A stretch of DNA of 38,721 bases from Pseudomonas sp. Ant30-3 (GCF_000690905.1 NZ_JMCL01000085.1:1-38721), one strand, 5' to 3'; positions 8,683 through 18,003 are shown, counted from the stretch's first letter. Translations and numbers: made by a program. The notes: a model not told the origin generated them from the letters alone.

Positions 8683-10020
8683 TCAATCCAGACCGAATTT
8701 TTTCAGCCGATAGCGCATGGACCTGAATGAAAGATTCAGCCGCTGCGCCGCTGCCGTGCGGTTCCAGCGGGTTTCTTCCAGTGCTTGCAGGATCAGTTTG
8801 CGTTCGACGTTATCGAGATAATCTTCCAGATTATCGACCCGCGTCAGGTCAGGCGGGCCGTTTTCAGCACTGCAATTGCCTTCCGCCAAGCGCAAATCGC
8901 TGGCTTCGATCTGCTGGTTTTCGCACAGCGTGTGAGCGCGCTCGAGCATGTTTTCCAGCTCTCGCACATTGCCCGGGAAGCGGTAGCATTTCAGCGCTTC
9001 AAGGGCTTGCGGCAGCAGGTTGGCGGGCGGTTGCCCGCTGGCCGCTGCCAGGCGCTTGAGCACATGAGCGGCCAGCGACTCGATGTCGTCGCGGCGCTCA
9101 CGCAACGAGGGCACGCGTAGCTCGATCACGTTGAGCCGATAATACAAGTCCTGGCGAAAACGACCGGCTGCGACTTCCGCATCAAGATCTTTGTGTGTAG
9201 CGCAGAGGATGCGCACATCGACCACGGTTTCATTCTGGCCGCCAACGCTGCGAACGGCTTTTTCCTGAATTGCCCGCAGCAGTTTGACTTGCATGGCCAA
9301 CGGCAAATCCGCCACTTCATCGAGAAACAGCGTTCCGCCTTGAGCGGCCTGAAACAGACCGGGCTTGTCTTCGGTGGCGCCGCTGAAGCTGCCTTTGCGA
9401 TGACCGAAAAATTCGCTTTCCATCAGTTCTGACGGGATCGCCCCGCAATTGACTGGAACAAACGGCTGAGTAGCGCGCGGTCCTTGATCGTGAATCAGGC
9501 GGGCGACCAGCTCTTTGCCGCTGCCGGACTCCCCGCTGATGTACACAGGGGCCTGGCTGCGGGCGAGTTTGTCGATTTGTTTGCGCAGGTTGCGCATGGG
9601 CACCGAGTCACCGAGCAAGCGACGATCGGTGACCATGCCGGGTGCCGGCATGCGCAGGGCGCTGCTGACCAATTCGCGCAGACGCGTGAGGTCCACCGGT
9701 TTGGTCAGGAAATCAAAAGCGCCGGCCTTGAGCGCATTGATCGCCGTTTCCAGGTTGCCATAGGCGGTGATCATGGCCACCGGCAGTTGCGGGTAGCGCT
9801 GCTGGATGTGCTGCACCAGCTCAAGGCCCGTGCCGTCGGGCAGACGCATGTCGGTCAGGCACAGGTCGAAGGTCTCGCGCTTGAGCAGGGCATGGGCTTC
9901 AGCAAGGTTGCAGGCGCTGAACGTCTCGAGTTTCATCCGTCCCAGAGTGATTTCCAAGAGTTCGCGGATGTCCGGTTCGTCGTCGACGATGAGGACTTTT
10001 TGCTGTGGGCTTATATTCAA
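8683..10020 (-). CDS. pilR: Sigma-54 response regulator PilR
   Basis: This 445-residue NtrC-type activator has a receiver domain (residues about 8-120) with VDDEPD and phosphoacceptor D57 in LCLTDMRLPDG. The AAA+ domain has Walker A GESGSGKE and the sigma-54 contact loop GSFSGA, a variant of GAFTGA. The C-terminal Fis-type helix-turn-helix contains WNRTAAAQRLNLSFRSMRYR. The start is a TTG at 10020 that overlaps the pilS stop (TTGA), giving the usual 445-residue length; no good ATG lies nearby. With PilS it activates pilA, whose sigma-54 promoter lies at 30575 in this window. Confidence 0.93.
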   Translation of the reverse strand: MNISPQQKVLIVDDEPDIRELLEITLGRMKLETFSACNLAEAHALLKRETFDLCLTDMRLPDGTGLELVQHIQQRYPQLPVAMITAYGNLETAINALKAGAFDFLTKPVDLTRLRELVSSALRMPAPGMVTDRRLLGDSVPMRNLRKQIDKLARSQAPVYISGESGSGKELVARLIHDQGPRATQPFVPVNCGAIPSELMESEFFGHRKGSFSGATEDKPGLFQAAQGGTLFLDEVADLPLAMQVKLLRAIQEKAVRSVGGQNETVVDVRILCATHKDLDAEVAAGRFRQDLYYRLNVIELRVPSLRERRDDIESLAAHVLKRLAAASGQPPANLLPQALEALKCYRFPGNVRELENMLERAHTLCENQQIEASDLRLAEGNCSAENGPPDLTRVDNLEDYLDNVERKLILQALEETRWNRTAAAQRLNLSFRSMRYRLKKFGLD

Positions 10021-11606
10021 CTTTGTTTCCGTCCGTGAGCAAAAGTGATGCGAAAGCAACCGCCGCCTTGGCGTGGCATAAAGTCTAGGCGCGCCTGATT
10101 GCTTTCGCACAGCTCACGGGACAGATAAAGCCCAAGCCCCGTGCCTTGAGCACTGGTGGTGAAAAACGGTTCGAACAGATGCGCTTGCTGTTCCGGGGCG
10201 ACGCCTGCGCCGTCGTCCAGAATCTCAATGATGGGTAACTGGCTGGCGGGGTCAACGAACAGATCCAGCCAGACTTGCGCCTGATCGTGCTCTTGAGCGC
10301 TGTGACGCCAGGCATTGCGCACCAGATTGTCGAGAATCTGCGTCAACTGGTTCGGGTCCATCAAGGTTCGCAGGTCTCCTGAGCCGATGTGCAGATGAAT
10401 TTGCTGTCGATCGATTGCGCCTTCGCGCGTTTCCGCGACGAATTGCTCTAGCCACGGCCTCAGATCAAGCCGTTGCGGCTCGGTTTGCTGGCGGCGAGAC
10501 AATTGCAGAACGTTTTCGATAACCCGGTTCATCCGTTGTGAATGGTCCTGAATGATCTGCGTGAGACGGCGATCGGCGCTGTTCAGTTCCTCCGATTCGC
10601 GCAACAGTTGCGCCGCGTGACTGATGGCACCCAGCGGGTTGCGGATCTCATGAGCGATGCCGGCGGTCAGTCGGCCAAGGCCGGCCAGCTTCAGTTGCTG
10701 AGCGTGTTGCGCAATCTGCGCGATGTCCTCCAGAAACACCAGCGTCTGCGGCGCAAGGCTGTGGTCGAGGGCAATGAAACTGGGCTGTAGCTCGACCCCG
10801 TTAGAGGCGATCTTCACGGTTTGGGGACGCAGGGTCGGGTTGTTGCGCCACAGCTGCAGGCGTTCGACCAGCTCGGGTGAACAGTCCTCCAGCCGTTGGC
10901 CTTCAAGGTGGCCGCTGCCCAGTAACAACAGGGCGCTTTGATTGGCCAGTTGCACCCGTCGCTGATCGTCGAGCACCAGGATGCCGGTGCGCATACGCTG
11001 CAAAATCAACGCGTTCAGCGCCTCCAGCCCCATGACTTCACTGGCCCGCTGTTCAGCCAGGCTTTCGCTGACCTCCAGTCGCCGGACGAGCCCTTGCACC
11101 AGCAACGCGGCGGCGAAACACAATGCGCCAAGCGTGCCAACCTGCAGGTAATCGTTGGGGCTGGCGGCATGGCTCAGACTCAGCAGAAAGCTCAGCCCGA
11201 CAATGCCGAGCGCACCGATGGCCGCAATCAGCAAACCTATTCGGCTGCGCAGCAGGGCATTGCTGATCGCTACGGAGACGATCAGCAGATTGCCCAAGGC
11301 GCTGGCAACGCCGCCGGCCGCATAAAACAGGGCGCACAACAGCAGAACGTCGACCAGCGCGAGGCTGAACAGCTGCGTCGGACGGCGGGTCTTCTCGAAG
11401 AAAACCACCAACACAATATTCAGGATCAGATAAAGCCAGCTGCCAGCGCGCAACAAATCGTCGTTGGCGGACGCCAGCAACTGGTTGTCCATGTCGGTGG
11501 AAATCAGCAGCACCAGAATGATGCCGACACTTAAACGGTACAGGTGATAAAGACGCAGCAGTCGCTGCGCCTGTTTGTCGCCAAGACTGAGTCCCTCAGC
11601 GATCAC
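10017..11606 (-). CDS. pilS: Sensor histidine kinase PilS
   Basis: This 529-residue inner-membrane kinase has about six transmembrane helices in the first 180 residues, then a PAS domain, a HisKA domain and a HATPase domain. The catalytic domain shows LVRNAWRHSAQ (N box), EILDDGAGV (G1) and GTGLGLYLSREL (G2). I chose the GTG at 11606: the phosphoacceptor histidine in AGIAHEIRNP then falls at H319, the position known for P. aeruginosa PilS. A TTG at 11627 would add seven residues. It overlaps the upstream small gene by 11 bases and pilR by four, forming one operon. PilS senses PilA in the membrane and controls PilR. Confidence 0.9.
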   Translation of the reverse strand: MIAEGLSLGDKQAQRLLRLYHLYRLSVGIILVLLISTDMDNQLLASANDDLLRAGSWLYLILNIVLVVFFEKTRRPTQLFSLALVDVLLLCALFYAAGGVASALGNLLIVSVAISNALLRSRIGLLIAAIGALGIVGLSFLLSLSHAASPNDYLQVGTLGALCFAAALLVQGLVRRLEVSESLAEQRASEVMGLEALNALILQRMRTGILVLDDQRRVQLANQSALLLLGSGHLEGQRLEDCSPELVERLQLWRNNPTLRPQTVKIASNGVELQPSFIALDHSLAPQTLVFLEDIAQIAQHAQQLKLAGLGRLTAGIAHEIRNPLGAISHAAQLLRESEELNSADRRLTQIIQDHSQRMNRVIENVLQLSRRQQTEPQRLDLRPWLEQFVAETREGAIDRQQIHLHIGSGDLRTLMDPNQLTQILDNLVRNAWRHSAQEHDQAQVWLDLFVDPASQLPIIEILDDGAGVAPEQQAHLFEPFFTTSAQGTGLGLYLSRELCESNQARLDFMPRQGGGCFRITFAHGRKQS

Positions 11607-11829
11607 TGGAGCCCGGGCCTTGCTCAAGGTGAGCCTGGCTGCAATACCACTGTTGTTGAACGCTCAGCGCGCGATCACGGGGCAGGTGCACACCGCAATG
11701 AGCGCAACGGACCATCGGCGCCGCGTCTTTCTCCGCGGTGGATCGGGGGCTGGAGTTTGATCCCTTGAATTTGCGCCATAACCATATCGCAGCGGCAATC
11801 AGGGCGATCCAGAACAATAAACGAAGCAT
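11596..11829 (-). CDS. Small membrane protein with zinc-ribbon-like motif (PP0621-like)
   Basis: This 77-residue protein has one N-terminal transmembrane helix (LLFWIALIAAAIWLW), a basic patch (RKFKG), and a C-terminal CAHCGVHLP...WYCSQAHLEQG segment whose CxxC and CxxxH could bind zinc. I recall it as a conserved Pseudomonas hypothetical family, but no function is known to me. It is the first gene of the operon with pilS and pilR, and its 3' end overlaps pilS, so it is cotranscribed and perhaps translationally coupled with the kinase. The ribosome site is weak. Confidence 0.8.
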   Translation of the reverse strand: MLRLLFWIALIAAAIWLWRKFKGSNSSPRSTAEKDAAPMVRCAHCGVHLPRDRALSVQQQWYCSQAHLEQGPGSSDR

Positions 11830-11920
11830 GGTGAGCTGCTTTATGACGAGTGATTCCGCAGTTTAGCCAAGGACATCCCCAGCGCACAGCTCAATCATTC
11901 GCCGATAAAAAACCGGCAAT

Positions 11921-11950
11921 AAAAAAGGAGCCTCGCAAGGCTCCTTTTTT
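11921..11950 (-). terminator. Rho-independent terminator after bamD
   Basis: GGAGCC and GGCTCC form a short stem flanked by A6 on one side and T6 on the other, so it can work in both directions. Read on the minus strand it ends bamD before the PP0621-like/pilSR operon. Confidence 0.85.
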
Positions 11951-11966
11951 GGCATAACCCGGTGTG

Positions 11967-12989
11967 TCAGTCGAACACGCCGAACGTCATGTAGCTGAAC
12001 CACGAGCGGTCGCTGTTGTTGGCTTCCGACTCTTGTTCCTCTTCTTCCAGCACGTCGCCGTTTTCATCGCGCGGCTTGAGTTCGCTAGGAATGGCGTCCT
12101 TGGCGTCCTGGAATTGCTTCTGCACGTCCTGGTTGGCGCGGGTTTCACCCGGCGGCAGCGGTGGACGCGATTCGATCAGGCCCAATGTTGCCTTGCTCAA
12201 CCATGACCGGTTGTCAGCCTCGTCCCGCGAAGGCACGAACTGACCGTCCTGCAGGCTCGGGTGATCCGGGTAGTTCAGCTTCAGGGTTTCCAGGCTGGTG
12301 GCCGCCAGTTCGTCCAGGTGCAGACGCTGGTAGGACTCGGTCATCACTGCCAGGCCGTCACCGACCGCAGGGGTTTCCTGGAAGTTTTCCACCACGTAAC
12401 GGCCACGGTTCGCAGCGGCGACATAGGCCTGACGAGTCAGGTAATAGTCGGCGACGTGAATTTCGTAAGCCGCCAGCAGGTTGCGCAAATAAATCATGCG
12501 CTGCTTGGCGTCCGGCGAGTAGCGGCTGTTCGGGAAGCGGCTGGTCAGCTGCGCGAACTCGTTATAAGAGTCGCGAGCAGCGCCCGGGTCACGCTTGGTC
12601 ATGTCCAGCGGCAGGAAACGCGACAGCAGGCCGACGTCCTGGTCGAAAGACGTCAGACCCTTGAGGTAATACGCGTAATCCACGTTCGGATGCTGAGGGT
12701 GCAAACGAATGAAACGCTCGGCGGCAGACTTCGCAGCCTCAGGCTCGGCGTTCTTATAGTTGGCGTAGATGAGCTCGAGTTGAGCCTGATCAGCGTAGCG
12801 CCCGAACGGATAACGCGACTCCAGCGCCTTCAGCTTGGCTGTGGCGGCGGTGTAGCTGTTGTTGTCCAGATCGCGCTGAGCCTGCTGGTACAGCTCGACC
12901 TCGCTCAGGTTTTCGTCGACGACTTCCTTCGATGAGCAAGCAGCGGTCAATGCGAGGATGGCGATCAGCAGCAGGTGTTTCACTTGCAT
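11967..12989 (-). CDS. bamD: Outer membrane assembly lipoprotein BamD (ComL)
   Basis: This 340-residue lipoprotein of the BAM complex helps insert beta-barrel proteins into the outer membrane. The signal sequence MQVKHLLLIAILALTAAC ends in the lipidated Cys18. Tetratricopeptide-like repeats follow (YQQAQRDLDNNSYTAA, YAYYLKGLTSFDQ and others) to about residue 250. The C-terminus has an extra region of roughly 90 residues with an acidic EEEEQE stretch, absent from the shorter E. coli protein but typical of Pseudomonas. The ATG at 12989 gives the lipoprotein signal; a longer in-frame reading would hide it. It is divergent from rluD. Confidence 0.93.
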   Translation of the reverse strand: MQVKHLLLIAILALTAACSSKEVVDENLSEVELYQQAQRDLDNNSYTAATAKLKALESRYPFGRYADQAQLELIYANYKNAEPEAAKSAAERFIRLHPQHPNVDYAYYLKGLTSFDQDVGLLSRFLPLDMTKRDPGAARDSYNEFAQLTSRFPNSRYSPDAKQRMIYLRNLLAAYEIHVADYYLTRQAYVAAANRGRYVVENFQETPAVGDGLAVMTESYQRLHLDELAATSLETLKLNYPDHPSLQDGQFVPSRDEADNRSWLSKATLGLIESRPPLPPGETRANQDVQKQFQDAKDAIPSELKPRDENGDVLEEEEQESEANNSDRSWFSYMTFGVFD

Positions 12990-13036
12990 GGCGGCTTGCG
13001 TCCCTATGACGGCCGCTGTCTTGGGCGGGGCCGTCC

Positions 13037-13045
13037 TGTTATGAT
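13037..13045 (+). promoter_or_regulatory. Possible extended -10 promoter for rluD
   Basis: TGTTATGAT is an extended -10 (TG, one base, TATGAT) in the bamD/rluD divergent region, about 95 bases before the rluD ATG. No convincing -35 is seen. Confidence 0.3.
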
Positions 13046-13140
13046 GAGCGCCCCGTTGAATAGCCTCGGGGCAAAAGACGCCGTATTTAACCACAAGCGC
13101 GCAGCCGAAACCAAAGGCTGTGCCGACGCCTAGTCTGAGC

Positions 13141-14103
13141 ATGTCCGATAAAATTGAACTTCGCGCAGAGGTGCCGTCCGAATTGGGCGGCCAACGCCTC
13201 GATCAAGTCGCCGCACAATTATTCGCTGAGCACTCGCGCTCGCGCCTTTCCGCCTGGATCAAAGACGGCCGCCTGACTGTGGATGGGGCGGTTATCCGCC
13301 CGCGAGACATCGTCCACGGTGGCGCCATTCTTGAGCTGACTGCCGAGCAGGAAGCTCAGGGTGAATGGATCGCTCAGGACATCGAGCTGGATATCGTCTA
13401 TGAAGATGACGACATCCTGGTGATCAACAAACCGGCGGGTCTGGTGGTTCACCCGGCTGCCGGTCACGCCGATGGCACCTTGCTCAACGCCTTGCTGCAC
13501 CACGTGCCGGATATCGTCAATGTGCCCCGCGCCGGGATCGTGCATCGTCTGGACAAGGACACCACCGGTCTGATGGTGGTGGCCAAGACCATTCAGGCGC
13601 AGACGCAGCTGGTTACACAGTTGCAGAGCCGCAGCGTCAGTCGCATCTACGAGTGCATCGTCATCGGCGTAGTGACGGCGGGCGGCAAGATCAACGCGCC
13701 GATCGGTCGTCACGGCCAGCAACGCCAGCGCATGGCGGTGATGGAAGGCGGCAAGCAAGCCGTCAGCCACTACCGCGTGCTCGAACGTTTCCGCTCCCAC
13801 ACACACGTGCGGGTAAAACTGGAAACGGGGCGGACGCACCAGATTCGTGTGCACATGTCTCACATCAACTTCCCGTTGGTCGGAGACCCTGCCTACGGCG
13901 GTCGTTTCCGCATTCCGCCGGCGGCCAGTGTGACCATGGTCGAATCGTTGAAGGCGTTCCCGCGTCAGGCACTGCACGCGCGGTTCCTGGAGCTGGATCA
14001 CCCGACGACCGGTAAGCGCATGAGCTGGGAATCGCCACTTCCGGACGATTTTGTCTGGTTGTTGACCCTGCTCAAGCAAGATCGCGAGGCGTTCATCGGA
14101 TGA
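13141..14103 (+). CDS. rluD: 23S rRNA pseudouridine synthase RluD
   Basis: This 320-residue enzyme makes pseudouridines in helix 69 of 23S rRNA (positions 1911, 1915 and 1917 in E. coli numbering). It has an N-terminal S4 RNA-binding domain (GGQRLDQVAAQLF...SAWIKDGRLTVDG) and the RluA-family catalytic domain. The active-site Asp138 lies in HRLDKDTTGLMVV, and ETGRTHQIRVH is another family motif. The ATG at 13141 gives the standard start, MSDKIELRAEVP. Its stop overlaps the pgeF start (ATGA at 14100). Confidence 0.95.
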   Translation: MSDKIELRAEVPSELGGQRLDQVAAQLFAEHSRSRLSAWIKDGRLTVDGAVIRPRDIVHGGAILELTAEQEAQGEWIAQDIELDIVYEDDDILVINKPAGLVVHPAAGHADGTLLNALLHHVPDIVNVPRAGIVHRLDKDTTGLMVVAKTIQAQTQLVTQLQSRSVSRIYECIVIGVVTAGGKINAPIGRHGQQRQRMAVMEGGKQAVSHYRVLERFRSHTHVRVKLETGRTHQIRVHMSHINFPLVGDPAYGGRFRIPPAASVTMVESLKAFPRQALHARFLELDHPTTGKRMSWESPLPDDFVWLLTLLKQDREAFIG

Positions 14104-14825
14104 TTGACTGGCTGATTCCCGACTGGCCTGCGCCTGCCGGGGTGAAAGCCTGTGTGACCACCCGTGCGGGCGGCGTCAGTCTGGCGCCGTTCGATAGCCT
14201 CAACCTTGGCGATCACGTCGACGACAACCCGCAAGCGGTTGCAGAAAATCGCCGTCGCCTCACCGATCATTTTGCCATCCAGCCAGCCTGGTTGAAGCAG
14301 GTCCACGGGATCGCTGTGGCACACGCGGACCCCGGTGGCGTGGCCACTGCCGATGCCTGCTGGACGGCGACACCCGGTATTGCCTGCACGGCAATGACTG
14401 CCGACTGCCTGCCTGCTTTGTTCTGCGACCGTGCAGGCACTCGCGTAGCAGCGGCTCATGCCGGCTGGCGCGGACTGGCAGCTGGTGTGCTCGAAGCCAC
14501 CCTCGACTCGCTCGCCGTTGCGCCTGAAGAAATTCTGGTCTGGCTCGGTCCAGCCATTGGCCCAAAAGCCTTTGAAGTCGGCCCGGAAGTACGCGAGACC
14601 TTTGTCGAGCAGCTGCCGCAAGCTGCCAGAGCCTTCACGCCCAGCCACAATGACGGCAAATTCATGGCCGACATCTATGAGCTGGCGCGTTTACGTCTGG
14701 CCGCTCGCGGTGTCACTGCGGTTTATGGCGGCGGTTTCTGCACCGTGACCGATCCGCGCTTCTTTTCCTACCGACGCGCGCCACGCACGGGCCGGTTTGC
14801 CTCCCTCGTTTGGCTGGAACGCTAG
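14100..14825 (+). CDS. pgeF: Peptidoglycan editing factor PgeF (YfiH family)
   Basis: This 241-residue member of the YfiH/laccase-domain family has the conserved metal and active-site motifs KQVHG, MTADCLPALFCD and HAGWRGLAAGVL. The family has been described as polyphenol oxidase and purine nucleoside phosphorylase, and as PgeF, which prevents misincorporation of serine in peptidoglycan precursors. It follows rluD with a four-base overlap, the common arrangement in gamma-proteobacteria. About 130 bases separate it from clpB. Confidence 0.9.
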   Translation: MIDWLIPDWPAPAGVKACVTTRAGGVSLAPFDSLNLGDHVDDNPQAVAENRRRLTDHFAIQPAWLKQVHGIAVAHADPGGVATADACWTATPGIACTAMTADCLPALFCDRAGTRVAAAHAGWRGLAAGVLEATLDSLAVAPEEILVWLGPAIGPKAFEVGPEVRETFVEQLPQAARAFTPSHNDGKFMADIYELARLRLAARGVTAVYGGGFCTVTDPRFFSYRRAPRTGRFASLVWLER

Positions 14826-14855
14826 ACTTCCCTGATCTGCATCAACTGATCGACG

Positions 14856-14884
14856 CTTGAAACTCCCAGAATCGACCACATCTA
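14856..14884 (+). promoter_or_regulatory. Sigma-32 type heat-shock promoter of clpB
   Basis: CTTGAAA (14856-14862) is an exact -35 for RpoH. CCACATCTA (14876-14884) is one base away from CCCCATNTA, and the spacer is 13 bases. It lies about 70 bases before the clpB ATG. Confidence 0.8.
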
Positions 14885-14955
14885 CAGTGGTATCTGGCAG
14901 GTTTCTTCATTCAGGATGTTTTATAGGTCCGGCCTGCTCAAAAGGAAGGTGACCC

Positions 14956-17520
14956 ATGCGTATAGATCGTTTAACCAGCAAATTGCAGTTAGCTCTATCC
15001 GACGCCCAATCTCTGGCTGTCGGCCTCGACCATCCCGGCATTGAGCCGGCGCACCTGATGCAAGCCATGCTTGAACAGCAGGGTGGTTCGATCAAACCTC
15101 TGTTGATGCAAGTGGGTTTCGACGTCAACAGCTTGCGTAAAGAGCTGACCAAAGAACTCGACCAACTGCCGAAAATCCAGAACCCCACCGGCGACGTGAA
15201 CATGGCGCAGGACCTGGCGCGTCTGCTCAATCAGGCCGACCGTCTGGCTCAACAGAAGGGCGACCAGTTCATTTCCAGCGAGCTGGTGTTGCTCGCCGCG
15301 ATGGACGAAAACAGCAAGATCGGCAAACTGTTGCTCGGCCAGGGCGTCAGCAAAAAAGCTCTGGAAAATGCAATCAACAACCTGCGTGGCGGCGAGGCGG
15401 TCAATGACGCCAACCACGAAGAGTCGCGCCAGGCGCTGGACAAGTACACCGTCGACCTGACCAAGCGCGCCGAAGAAGGCAAGCTTGATCCGGTAATCGG
15501 CCGTGACGACGAAATTCGCCGGACCATTCAAGTGCTGCAACGCCGCACCAAGAACAACCCGGTGCTGATCGGTGAGCCTGGCGTCGGTAAAACCGCGATC
15601 GCCGAAGGTCTGGCGCAGCGCATCATCAACGGTGAAGTGCCGGACGGCCTTAAAGGCAAGCGGCTGTTGTCGCTGGACATGGGCGCGCTGATTGCCGGCG
15701 CCAAGTACCGTGGCGAGTTCGAAGAACGCCTGAAATCCCTGCTCAACGAACTGTCGAAGCAGGAAGGGCAGATCATCCTGTTCATCGACGAACTGCATAC
15801 CATGGTCGGCGCCGGTAAAGGCGAAGGCTCGATGGACGCGGGCAACATGCTCAAGCCGGCACTAGCCCGTGGTGAGCTGCACTGCGTCGGCGCAACCACG
15901 CTGAACGAGTACCGCCAATATATAGAGAAGGACGCCGCACTCGAGCGTCGCTTCCAGAAAGTATTGGTGGAAGAGCCGAGTGAAGAAGACACCATCGCCA
16001 TTCTGCGTGGCCTGAAAGAGCGCTATGAAGTTCACCACAAAGTGGCGATCACCGATGGCGCAATCATCGCGGCGGCCAAGCTCAGTCATCGCTACATCAC
16101 TGACCGCCAGCTGCCGGACAAAGCTATCGACCTGATTGATGAGGCGGCCAGCCGCATCCGCATGGAGATCGACTCCAAGCCGGAAGTGCTCGACCGTCTG
16201 GAGCGCCGTCTGATCCAGCTGAAAGTGGAATCCCAGGCGCTGAAGAAAGAAAGCGATGACGCCGCGAAGAAACGTCTGGAAAAACTCCAGGAAGAAATCG
16301 CCCGTCTCGAACGTGAGTATTCGGACCTGGAAGAAATCTGGAACTCGGAAAAAGCCGAAGTCCAAGGCTCAGCCCAGATCCAGCAAAAGATCGAACAGTC
16401 CCGTCAGGAGCTGGAAGCCGCGCGCCGCAAAGGCGACCTGAACCGCATGGCCGAGTTGCAGTACGGGGTGATCCCGGATCTGGAACGCAGCCTGCAGATG
16501 GTCGACCAGCACGGCAAAAGCGAGAATCAGTTGCTGCGCAGCAAGGTGACCGAGGAAGAGATCGCTGAAGTTGTGTCGAAGTGGACCGGCATCCCCGTGT
16601 CGAAAATGCTCGAGGGCGAGCGCGACAAGCTGATGAAGATGGAAAGCCTGTTGCACAAGCGAGTCATCGGTCAGGACGAAGCGGTGATTGCGGTTTCCAA
16701 CGCAGTGCGACGTTCGCGGGCCGGCTTGTCCGACCCTAATCGTCCGAGCGGTTCGTTCATGTTCCTCGGCCCGACCGGTGTCGGTAAAACCGAGCTGTGC
16801 AAGGCGCTGGCCGAGTTCCTCTTTGATACTGAAGAGGCGATGGTGCGGATCGACATGTCCGAGTTCATGGAGAAACATTCCGTGGCTCGTTTGATCGGTG
16901 CGCCACCAGGCTACGTGGGCTATGAGGAGGGCGGTTACCTGACTGAGGCGGTGCGTCGCAAGCCTTATTCGGTGATCCTGCTGGATGAGGTCGAGAAGGC
17001 CCACCCGGATGTTTTCAACATCTTGCTGCAGGTGTTGGAAGATGGCCGGCTGACCGATAGTCATGGTCGTACGGTGGATTTCAAGAATACCGTGATTGTC
17101 ATGACCTCCAACCTGGGTTCGGCGCAGATACAGGAACTGGTCGGTGATCGCGAGGCGCAGCGTGCGGCAGTGATGGATGCGATTTCCATGCACTTCCGGC
17201 CTGAGTTCATCAACCGGGTCGACGAAGTGGTGATCTTCGAGCCATTGGCGCGGGATCAGATCGCGGGCATCACCGAGATCCAGTTGGGTCGCCTGCGCAG
17301 TCGCCTGACCGAGCGGGAGTTGAAACTGGAGCTTAGCCCGGAGGCGATGGACAAGTTGATCGCCGTCGGTTACGACCCGGTCTACGGTGCCCGGCCACTG
17401 AAACGAGCAATCCAGCGCTGGATCGAAAACCCGCTGGCGCAGCTGATTCTGTCGGGGCATTTCATGCCCGGCGACACGGCAAAAGGTGTGGTGGAAAACG
17501 ACGAAATCGTTTTCGTCTGA
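14956..17520 (+). CDS. clpB: ATP-dependent disaggregase ClpB
   Basis: This 854-residue Hsp100 chaperone works with DnaK to dissolve protein aggregates. It has the Clp N domain (about residues 1-145), AAA domain 1 with Walker A GEPGVGKT at 206-213 and ILFIDELHTMVGAG as Walker B, and a coiled-coil M domain about 409-525 (RLIQLKVESQAL, LEREYSDLEEIW). AAA domain 2 has GPTGVGKT at 605-612, followed by the C-terminal D2 small domain. The ATG at 14956 has an excellent AAGGAAGGTGA site. A sigma-32 promoter precedes it and a terminator follows. It has no ClpP-binding loop and is not a protease partner. Confidence 0.98.
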   Translation: MRIDRLTSKLQLALSDAQSLAVGLDHPGIEPAHLMQAMLEQQGGSIKPLLMQVGFDVNSLRKELTKELDQLPKIQNPTGDVNMAQDLARLLNQADRLAQQKGDQFISSELVLLAAMDENSKIGKLLLGQGVSKKALENAINNLRGGEAVNDANHEESRQALDKYTVDLTKRAEEGKLDPVIGRDDEIRRTIQVLQRRTKNNPVLIGEPGVGKTAIAEGLAQRIINGEVPDGLKGKRLLSLDMGALIAGAKYRGEFEERLKSLLNELSKQEGQIILFIDELHTMVGAGKGEGSMDAGNMLKPALARGELHCVGATTLNEYRQYIEKDAALERRFQKVLVEEPSEEDTIAILRGLKERYEVHHKVAITDGAIIAAAKLSHRYITDRQLPDKAIDLIDEAASRIRMEIDSKPEVLDRLERRLIQLKVESQALKKESDDAAKKRLEKLQEEIARLEREYSDLEEIWNSEKAEVQGSAQIQQKIEQSRQELEAARRKGDLNRMAELQYGVIPDLERSLQMVDQHGKSENQLLRSKVTEEEIAEVVSKWTGIPVSKMLEGERDKLMKMESLLHKRVIGQDEAVIAVSNAVRRSRAGLSDPNRPSGSFMFLGPTGVGKTELCKALAEFLFDTEEAMVRIDMSEFMEKHSVARLIGAPPGYVGYEEGGYLTEAVRRKPYSVILLDEVEKAHPDVFNILLQVLEDGRLTDSHGRTVDFKNTVIVMTSNLGSAQIQELVGDREAQRAAVMDAISMHFRPEFINRVDEVVIFEPLARDQIAGITEIQLGRLRSRLTERELKLELSPEAMDKLIAVGYDPVYGARPLKRAIQRWIENPLAQLILSGHFMPGDTAKGVVENDEIVFV

Positions 17521-17545
17521 TCCACGTTGGCTGGAAAACCCGGGA

Positions 17546-17571
17546 GGCCCCGCAATGCGGGGCCTTTTTTT
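17546..17571 (+). terminator. Rho-independent terminator after clpB
   Basis: GGCCCCGC (17546-17553), loop AAT and GCGGGGCC (17557-17564) form a perfect 8-bp stem followed by seven T residues. Confidence 0.95.
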
Positions 17572-17704
17572 CGTCAGGTTGTTGAACTGAAAGGAAAAGG
17601 CTTGTAAAGTGCGCCCCGCAGTACGTCACCCGGAAGGGTTTTTGCTCCCCAAGCAGAAATCTGAAATAAGTTGCAAATCATTAACTTGAAAGCAATTTAA
17701 AGGG

Positions 17705-17732
17705 TTGACAGAGGTGCTTAAGATTGTAGAAT
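17705..17732 (+). promoter_or_regulatory. Sigma-70 promoter of the tRNA cluster
   Basis: TTGACA (17705-17710) and TAGAAT (17727-17732) with a 16-base spacer are near consensus. The following GCGCGCC is a GC-rich discriminator as expected for a stringently controlled stable-RNA promoter. It lies about 100 bases before tRNA-Asn. The rest of the gap 17572-17836 shows no gene. Confidence 0.85.
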
Positions 17733-17836
17733 AGCGCGCCTCAGACACACGAACGCAGCGATGCGAACGGGTCGAAGAGACGCAATAAAGCTTCAAACGT
17801 TGTAATTGAAATATCAGTAGCATTGAAATATGTAGT

Positions 17837-17912
17837 TCCGTGATAGCTCAGTCGGTAGAGCAAATGACTGTTAATCATTGGGTCCCAGGTTCGAGTCCTG
17901 GTCACGGAGCCA
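17837..17912 (+). tRNA. tRNA-Asn (GTT)
   Basis: This 76-base cloverleaf has acceptor arms TCCGTGA and TCACGGA, anticodon loop CTGTTAA with anticodon GTT, T-loop GGTTCGAGTCC and an encoded CCA end. It is the first gene of the cluster. Confidence 0.97.
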
Positions 17913-17921
17913 ATTTCAAAC

Positions 17922-17998
17922 CGGGGTATAGCGCAGTCCGGTAGCGCGCCTGCTTTGGGAGCAGGATGTCAGGAGTTCGAATCCCCTTACCCCGACCA
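17922..17998 (+). tRNA. tRNA-Pro (TGG), copy 1
   Basis: This 77-base cloverleaf has acceptor arms CGGGGTA and TACCCCG, anticodon stem CCTGC/GCAGG with loop TTTGGGA (anticodon TGG), T-loop AGTTCGAATCC and an encoded CCA. It starts nine bases after tRNA-Asn. Confidence 0.97.
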
Positions 17999-18003
17999 TT
18001 TTT

